Positions 57,693 through 64,000 of a stretch of 64,000 nt of DNA are shown here, piece after piece. A program made the position numbers and the translations under genes. How positions within the stretch are numbered: the first letter of the stretch is position 1; each line of letters opens with the position of its first letter. Source of the DNA: Pogostemon cablin (Eukaryota > Streptophyta > Magnoliopsida > Lamiales > Lamiaceae); the NCBI GenBank assembly GCA_023678885.1, contig CM043001.1, positions 6,148,001-6,212,000 of the forward strand, in the 5' to 3' direction. The notes under the pieces are model-generated. The model did no database searches, was not told the origin of the DNA, and saw nothing but the letters and a program-made list of their open reading frames with translations.

Positions 57693-57905
57693 CAAGTCTT
57701 GTGTGAGATCGTTACACGTAAGTCTTTATTTGAGATGGATAAAAAATAATAATATTATTAACAAAAATAATACTCAATTAATGAAAAATTCATGAACTAT
57801 AATATTTTATAACAAAAGTGAAAACATTTTATTACGAGTGTAATAATAATATTATTATTTTTTATTCGTATCATGCAAGAACTTACGTGAGATGATCCAC
57901 ACAAC
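57693..57905. mobile_element. MITE of the GTGAGAC/GTCTCAC family
   Basis: TGTGTGAGATCGTTACACGTA at the left, ACGTGAGATGATCCACACA at the right, AT-rich with AATAATATTATT words between. Confidence 0.45.
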
Positions 57906-58052
57906 TCCTTGCTTCACTCTTTGCTTCATAAAAAATGTTACTCCATGCAATTATATATTTTACTTTTCGACATTTCACAATTTAAAATTCAAGACGTATA
58001 TTAAACACAATTTAAATAGTACATTAATATATTATGCATTAACATAATATAA

Positions 58053-58275
58053 TTAGGCACATGCGCGCACGGACCACACTCCGTGCGCCTTTAGAATTTT
58101 GTGTTAAATTGTATAATCTTTAGTATAAAGATGTTTACCCTTTATTTTTAAAGAAAAATAAAAAAAATATGAATGAAAAGTGTATACCCTTATTAATTAA
58201 AGTGTATACTCTTTAGAACAAAACAATATACTCTTATCCATAATACTAAATTCTAAAGGCGCACGGTGCGCCCCC
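58053..58275. mobile_element. MITE with GGCGCACGG ends
   Basis: GCGCACGGACC..CCGTGCGCCTTTAGAATTTT at the left is inverted at the right as AATTCTAAAGGCGCACGGTGCGCC. The middle shares GTATAC..TCTTTAGAACAAAA with 26950-27165. Confidence 0.55.
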
Positions 58276-59973
58276 TTGACACAAGAACCTCACTCCTATA
58301 ATTATTAATTATTTTAACCTAATACTTATAACAGTATTAATAATGATAAGATATAGGGCTGGTTCAATATATGACAAGTTAATAGCTAGTACTTCAGCAT
58401 TTATACCAAATTTCCCTAAAATTTATTATCACTAATCTACTCTGCAATAAATAAGTGGGTGAAAAAATATCCCTCACAAAGTGTAAATTTTAAATTAGAA
58501 AGTCACCTTTATATCTCTTCTCATCAATTCGATTATCTTAGACATTCACACTTGAATCCGGAAGAATTCATGGAAAAAAATAAAAAGGTTTGCCAAAACT
58601 TTATTTACTACCTCCTAATAGTTTGTATCATATCACAAATTTTTAGAATTTAATAGTATTAAATTTTAAGATATGATTACAACAGGATGATTATAAACAT
58701 TTAAAAATATCACTATCCTCTTAAGAGGATGATTGATTCCTGAGACAAATTCAAAAGGTTAAAAGCACAATATTATTATAGAAAAAATAAAATAAAAATG
58801 GTAATCCAATATTTGTCAAATTCTATTAAATTAAAGTACGTAAACTTAAATTAATGTTCCCAATTTACAGTATGTTATAAATTATATTCATCCATATATT
58901 GATATTATTAATTTTTTATGTGGTTGAGAACTATTATTATTTAGGATAGGTCATGTGAAAGATTGTCTCATGGATTTTAATTCGTGAGTTAAATTATCCG
59001 TTAATCCAAATATATTTTATATGATAAGTTAAAAAAAATTAAAGCTAAACAAGGGCCATTGATTAAGATACTATTTCCACTAAACATATAATTTCAATTT
59101 CGGTACAATTCAGTGCCTATAATTCACGCCATTTTAATTTTTTTTTTCAATTTTAATAAAAAATTACTATTATAAAATAATAATAATTATTATTATTATT
59201 ATTATTTATTAGATAGTTCGATTATTACTTTATTAATTAGATATCACTTTATATTAAAAATATTATTACTTTTATTAATCATACGAATTGTTCATAAAAT
59301 AATTAAATTAAATAGATATCACTTAATTTTTCTTTATCATGTAGTATCACTTTTTATTAAGCATGTTATCACTTCCTATGAATTGTTTGTGAAATAATTT
59401 AATTAAACGGATATTACTTTTCTTTGGTTAGTAATTACTTTATTTAAAAATGTTATCACTTTTTATTATTGAAATACAATTTTTTAATTAGTTATCACTT
59501 TTTATTAAATATGTTATCACTTTTCTTTAAAAATTATCATTTTCACTTATAATATAAATTGTTTGTGAAATAGTTCAAAAAACACTTTTATCACTTTTTA
59601 TCAATTGAGTATCACATTTTATAAATTTATAATATTTACAATAAAAATAAATTATATGAATAAGAAATTTTAAATTAATTTACTTACAATAAAAATAAAT
59701 TATATGAATAAGAAATTTTAAATTAATTTATTTTTATAACTAATTTTTCAATTTTCTAATTTAATTACAACCAAACATGAACCTTTAAAATATACTTAAT
59801 GAGCTAATGGATAATCCGTCTCACGAACTAACATCACTGAGACGGTCTCACCTAAGTATTTGTCTATTATTCATTAGAATTTACTATATTATTATTTTTT
59901 AAAATTTTTATAACTAATTTAGACTCATAGAATATTATTTTACTCCTAGTGTTTATCTCTGTCTTATCTTATC

Positions 59974-60095
<122 letters not shown>

Positions 60096-60276
60096 TTAAA
60101 TTCATTTAAATTAATTAATTTGTGTTGCATATTCTATTTTTCATTAAAACAAATTTCTTTATCAATATAAAGAGTATTTTTTAATATTATAAGAAGGCCT
60201 TGATAAACTTGTGATGAACTTGGATACATGTAATATTTTGACCATGAAATAAATATTCCTTACATCCTAAAATTAA

Positions 60277-60278
<2 letters not shown>

Positions 60279-60346
<68 letters not shown>
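60279..60346. repeat. (AT)n microsatellite, about 68 bp
   Basis: Uninterrupted AT dinucleotides. Confidence 0.98.
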
Positions 60347-60349
<3 letters not shown>

Positions 60350-60438
60350 TATATATAATATTATGTTTTAGATTTATATGTGTAAGTAGATGTATATAAT
60401 TATAATTATATCTATTAGATATATTTAACGGTAAGAAG

Positions 60439-60441
<3 letters not shown>

Positions 60442-60532
<91 letters not shown>
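60442..60532. repeat. (TA)n microsatellite, about 91 bp
   Basis: Uninterrupted TA dinucleotides. Confidence 0.98.
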
Positions 60533-60537
<5 letters not shown>

Positions 60538-60580
60538 TTGATATTTTATTAGTTCAAAGTACAATTCACACATACATGTA

Positions 60581-60824
60581 CTCCCTCCGTCCCCTTAATA
60601 CATATCAATTTTTTCATTTTGGTCCGTTTCATTACAAAATATCCATTTCTCTTTTTGGATTGATGTGACCTACAACTAGTATACATGACCCCACACTCAA
60701 CACTAATACAACTACCCACTACACATTAAAATATTATTTCTCTCACCTTACTATACATTAAATTATTATACTCCTTAATCCACGTGCAAAAAGTCAATGA
60801 GTACCTTTCAAGGGGACGGAGGAG
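60581..60824. mobile_element. Stowaway MITE
   Basis: CTCCCTCCGTCCCCTTAATA at the left and TTTCAAGGGGACGGAGGAG at the right, flanked by TA. Confidence 0.88.
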
Positions 60825-60849
60825 TATATATTTAAATTATGTTAATTTA

Positions 60850-61030
60850 AGAGTCCAACTGCGGTGTACCTGGACGATTTCAGCCGTCAGATTCATTCTT
60901 AATCTAATCTCAACCATTAAATAAATTAATATAATTAAATTTATTTTTTTAAAAATCACCCATTACCCTTATTTTACTCTATTAAATGGGGGTGCAGCCG
61001 TGCACCAAGTGCACCCAAGAATAATCCATA
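60850..61030. mobile_element. GGTGCAC-type MITE
   Basis: AGTCCAACTGCGGTGTACCTGG at the left, CCGTGCACCAAGTGCACCC at the right; a TTTCAGCCGTCAGATTCATT segment is shared in form with 61065-61280. Confidence 0.5.
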
Positions 61031-61064
61031 ATTTAAATTTAAATTTATAGTACGTATATATTTT

Positions 61065-61280
61065 TAGTTGAGTGCATCGGGTGTATCGGTGCACCTTAAT
61101 GATTTTAACCATTAGATTTAGTTTTAATTAATTTCTACCGCTAAATAAAATAATATTATTAATTTTTTAAAAATTAAAACTACCCCTACTCTCACATTAA
61201 ATTTATAAAAAAAAGGCAAAAAAAATATTTTTAACTTGGTAATTTATAGTGTGCACCCGGGTGCACCTAAAGATAGAGTG
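61065..61280. mobile_element. GGTGCAC-type MITE
   Basis: TGCATCGGGTGTATCGGTGCACC at the left and GTGCACCCGGGTGCACC at the right, with TTTTAACCATTAGATTTAG inside. A further GGTGCACCC..CACCCGGGTGCACCC pair lies at 61548-61576. Confidence 0.5.
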
Positions 61281-61763
61281 CACCCACATACAAATATCAC
61301 ATACAAATAGCACATACAAATATAAACAAAAACATATACAATTAAGAGTAAAAATGTATGCAATTTAATTGTTAATATTTTTAATGAAAAATTGTACTAT
61401 ATAATATTTAATAAAATGTTATACACCTATGTATGTTAATTTTTTAATGAAAAATTAATGTGAAAAAAGTATACAATTATTACAAGACATGTATACAAAA
61501 TAGAATAATATGTATACAAAATAAAATAAAAAGGTATACACATATAGGTGCACCCTTACACCACCCGGGTGCACCCAATTTACACTCTTTCAACTTTTCG
61601 ATACTTCAACTTAGAACAAAAAACTAATGGGGGCTCCGACACTGCGTTTTATAATAAAAATAATAAATATATTTTATAAATAATATATAATATAAATGAA
61701 AATTGATAAAATTTTAGTAAAAATAATAATATTTATGTAACTGTTTTAGAAGGAAATGTAATA

Positions 61764-62035
61764 CTCCCTCCGTCCCAAATTCAAGTTCACGTTTACTGTA
61801 GATACGGAGTTTAAGAAAAGTCACTTTTTGACTTACTTTTGAGGGTAGTATGGTATTTTTGGGTAATAAATAAATGATAAAGTATATTATGTGTGTTAAA
61901 AAGGTGATGACAAATTTGAAATTAAAGTATGTTAGAGGGATATTAGTTTGTTGTTTTTTCCTTTTATGAAGTGTGAAATTGAATTTGGGACGGACCAAAA
62001 CGGAAAGTGTGAAGTTGAAATTGGGACGGAGGGAG
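61764..62035. mobile_element. Stowaway MITE
   Basis: CTCCCTCCGTCCCAAATTCA at the left and TTGGGACGGAGGGAG at the right, with TA on each side. A second, internal right end (AATTTGGGACGGA) lies about 50 bp earlier. Confidence 0.9.
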
Positions 62036-62249
62036 TAGCAACCAGACATCCAATATGAATAACCTATGTCATAAACCATGACAATAAAACATATTCTAAA
62101 ACATAATACTAAAATAAATTATACCCTAAAAATTAAATTTAAAAACAAATTGTATATTACAAAGGGGCAATATATAGTTTGGATAATTTATTTTACGTAT
62201 ATCTAAGTTTAAAACAAACTGTATATCTGTATATTACAAAAGAGCAATA

Positions 62250-62475
62250 CTCCCTCCGTCCCGGCTAAGAGTCCCATTTGCTTTTGGGCACGTGGATTAA
62301 GGAGTATTATTATTTAATGTGTAGTGGGTAGTTGTATTAGTGGGTGTAGGGGCCCCATGTATTAATTGTATTAGTGGGTGTGGGTGGGTCCCATATGTCC
62401 AAAAAAGGAAATGGGACTCTTTGGGTGGGACGACCAAAATGGTAAAATGGCCCTCTTAACCTGGGACGGAGGGAA
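62250..62475. mobile_element. Stowaway MITE in the promoter region of the right-edge gene
   Basis: CTCCCTCCGTCCCGGCTAAG at the left and TTAACCTGGGACGGAGGGAA at the right, with TA on each side. It ends about 215 bp upstream of the TATA box. Confidence 0.9.
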
Positions 62476-62690
62476 TATATATAGTTTGGATAATTTATTT
62501 TACCGTATACTTGTGTAAGCCGCCGAATAAGGTTAAGAAATTAAAATTCGTATAGTTTAAATAAAGTGAAATAGACTTCTTTTTAACCTCTGCTTTCTTT
62601 CTTTCCTCTCTCTGTTTCCTATCTCTCTCCTCCCAACTTTCCCCCTTATCACCCTATTTCCCTCTCTCATCCACGTCATGCAACTCCTCC

Positions 62691-62698
62691 TATATAAA
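62691..62698 (+). promoter_or_regulatory. TATA box of the ASG1-like gene
   Basis: TATATAAA, preceded by a long C/T-rich stretch (62577-62675, a plant Y-patch type region) and 60 bp upstream of the ATG at 62758. Transcription should start near 62725. Confidence 0.7.
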
Positions 62699-62757
62699 CA
62701 CATTAGTAGGGGTGTGATAGGAGAGATGTGGAAATTAAAGAAGAGAGAGAATTAGAG

Positions 62758-63994
62758 ATGGTTGAGAGAGACAGGAGTGTGTATGTTTGGGATGAGAGAG
62801 AAGAGGAAGGTTTGTGGGTGGGTGGAATTCAAAGTAGTATTAGTAGTAGTGATGCAGAATTGTCTATAAAGAGAATTAGAGTGGAGGAGTCTCCAGATTC
62901 TATCCAACAACTGCAGGTGATCTCCATCTTCTCCTCTCTTCATGCATGTTATTATATGAATTGTAATACCTCAAGAAATAAAAGATTTCTATATACAAGT
63001 GAAGAAATTAAAGATACATTGATTGTTTTGTGTAGGGAGGGAAAGAAAAAGGAGGAGGTGGTGAAGGTGAAAGAAGGCCTCTTGGATTGAGACTGAGAAA
63101 AACACCATCTTTCTTGAAATTGTTGGAGAGCAGTTTATCAAAAGCCAGGGATCAATCTGAGAAATTAAAGGCTTCTAACTTCCCTGCTAATTCCATTAAA
63201 ATAGGTTCTTGGCAGGTTAGTGTATATTATATGTCTCTACTCTAGGAGCATTATATTCACACATACATATGTGCAGAGGGTGAGCAGGCATGAAGGAGAT
63301 TTGACTGCAAAACTATACTATGCCAAGCGCAAGCTGGTGTGGGAGGTGTTGGATGGTGCCTTGAAGAGTAAGATTGAAATTCAATGGTCTGATATCTCTG
63401 CCATTAGGGCCATCATACCCCAGGGAATTCTTGATATTCAGGTAATTAATTATGTCTCTCTCATTGTCTGTAATCTTATAATAGCTAGTATGTATTAATG
63501 TATGTATAATGTGCAGCTGAGCCAACCCCCTTCCTTCTTTAGAGAAATCACTCCTCAACCAAGAAAACACACCATCTGGCAAGCAGCTTCTGATTTCACT
63601 GGAGGCCAAGCCCCCATTTGGAGGTATATATATATATATACACCATATCATTTCTTAATCACTCCCATTGATTCAATCTCTTCAATTTTATTCCCATTAC
63701 CATGGTTAATATTGACATTCATTACCATTAGGAGGCACCAGGTGATATTCCAAGGTGGAGTGTTGGATAAACATTATGAGAGGCTCCTACAATGTGATCC
63801 AAGACTTGTTGAGTTGAGCCAAAAGCCATTTCCAAGCCAACAATCTCCCTACTTTGATCCAACATTGTTCGGCATATCTCCATTCTCTCTCATGAGTTTC
63901 AACACCACTGCATCTTCATCTGCTTATTTCCCTACTGCCCCACTGCCCTATCCTTCTTACCACACCACAACTTCATCCACCACCAATCCATCAG
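62758..63994 (+). CDS. ASG1-like protein, TRF2/HOY1 PH-like family (5' part)
   Basis: Exons: 62758-62916, 63036-63215, 63277-63441, 63517-63623 and 63732-63994, all with GT-AG introns. The last donor (CAG/GTATGA) lies at the window edge, so the 3' part is outside. Phases are 0, 0, 0, 2, and the frame is open throughout. The ATG at 62758 was chosen because the one at 62725 meets a stop after nine codons. Exon 1 (53 codons) is acidic with a Ser run and a basic SIKRIR motif. Exon 2 has a Gly/Glu-rich start and PLGLRLRKTPSFLKLLE..KLKASNFPAN. Exon 3 has EGDLTAKLYYAKRKLVWEVL and KIEIQWSDISAIRA. Exon 4 has FFREITPQPRKHTIWQA.SDFT. Exon 5 has KHYERLLQCDPRL and then a Ser/Thr/Pro-rich tail. These blocks follow the order in plant proteins such as Arabidopsis ASG1 (altered seed germination 1). 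The family's molecular role is poorly known; a PH-like fold is predicted. No lesion is seen. Confidence 0.88.
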
Positions 63995-64000
63995 GTATGA

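Overview
The window is nuclear DNA of a flowering plant, most likely a eudicot. It is very AT-rich. It carries plant-type Ty1/copia and Ty3/gypsy retrotransposons, CACTA, hAT, mariner/Stowaway and Helitron-like transposons, a scrap of organellar ribosomal RNA, and at the right edge a five-exon, GT-AG spliced gene of a plant-specific family. The species cannot be named from this sequence. Only the right-edge gene looks intact; everything else recognisable as coding is decayed transposon sequence.

Layout. 64-608: a hAT-type MITE with an 8-bp target duplication. 780-4799 (minus strand): a decayed multi-exon transposon gene with an N-terminal DUF1985-like domain and a C-terminal Ulp1 (C48) protease, with a 122-124 bp minisatellite in its first intron. 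5845-6216: a small MITE. 6657-7856: a solo LTR with target duplication GACGA. 9045-18154: a short CACTA element (about 0.8 kb, duplication ACA) split by an 8.3-kb minus-strand copia element (9838-18118, duplication TTTTC) that carries a GC-rich block. 18340-19400: a rearranged gypsy pol remnant. 19697-28500: MITEs, a long-hairpin element, and a long-TIR fold-back element holding an organellar LSU rRNA fragment.

28813-38313: a plant mariner-like element with TA target sites, matching terminal inverted repeats and an inactivated DD39D transposase. Its coding sequence is split by a hAT element (29487-35113, 8-bp duplication), which is itself split by a copia element (29915-34680, duplication ATTAG). 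This is a three-level nest with clean boundaries at each level. An unexplained 180-codon reading frame lies near its right end.

38555-56053: a probable Helitron (5' TC end, 3' hairpin plus CTAG) interrupted by a 14-kb Ty3/gypsy complex of the tRNA-Asp-primed Tat/Athila type (40928-55002, duplication ACTAT). The complex contains extra LTRs, one inverted LTR, dense arrays of a GGTTCGACCT/AGGTCGAACC inverted motif, and a primer-binding site that extends into about 59 nt of tRNA-Asp sequence. 55000-62500: MITEs and long (TA)n tracts. 62691-64000: TATA box, pyrimidine-rich leader and the first five exons of an ASG1-like gene (TRF2/HOY1 PH-like family), cut off by the window end.

The retroelements and DNA transposons do not form a pathway together. 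They record successive insertions, which the nesting puts in order: mariner, then hAT, then copia; CACTA, then copia; Helitron, then the gypsy complex.
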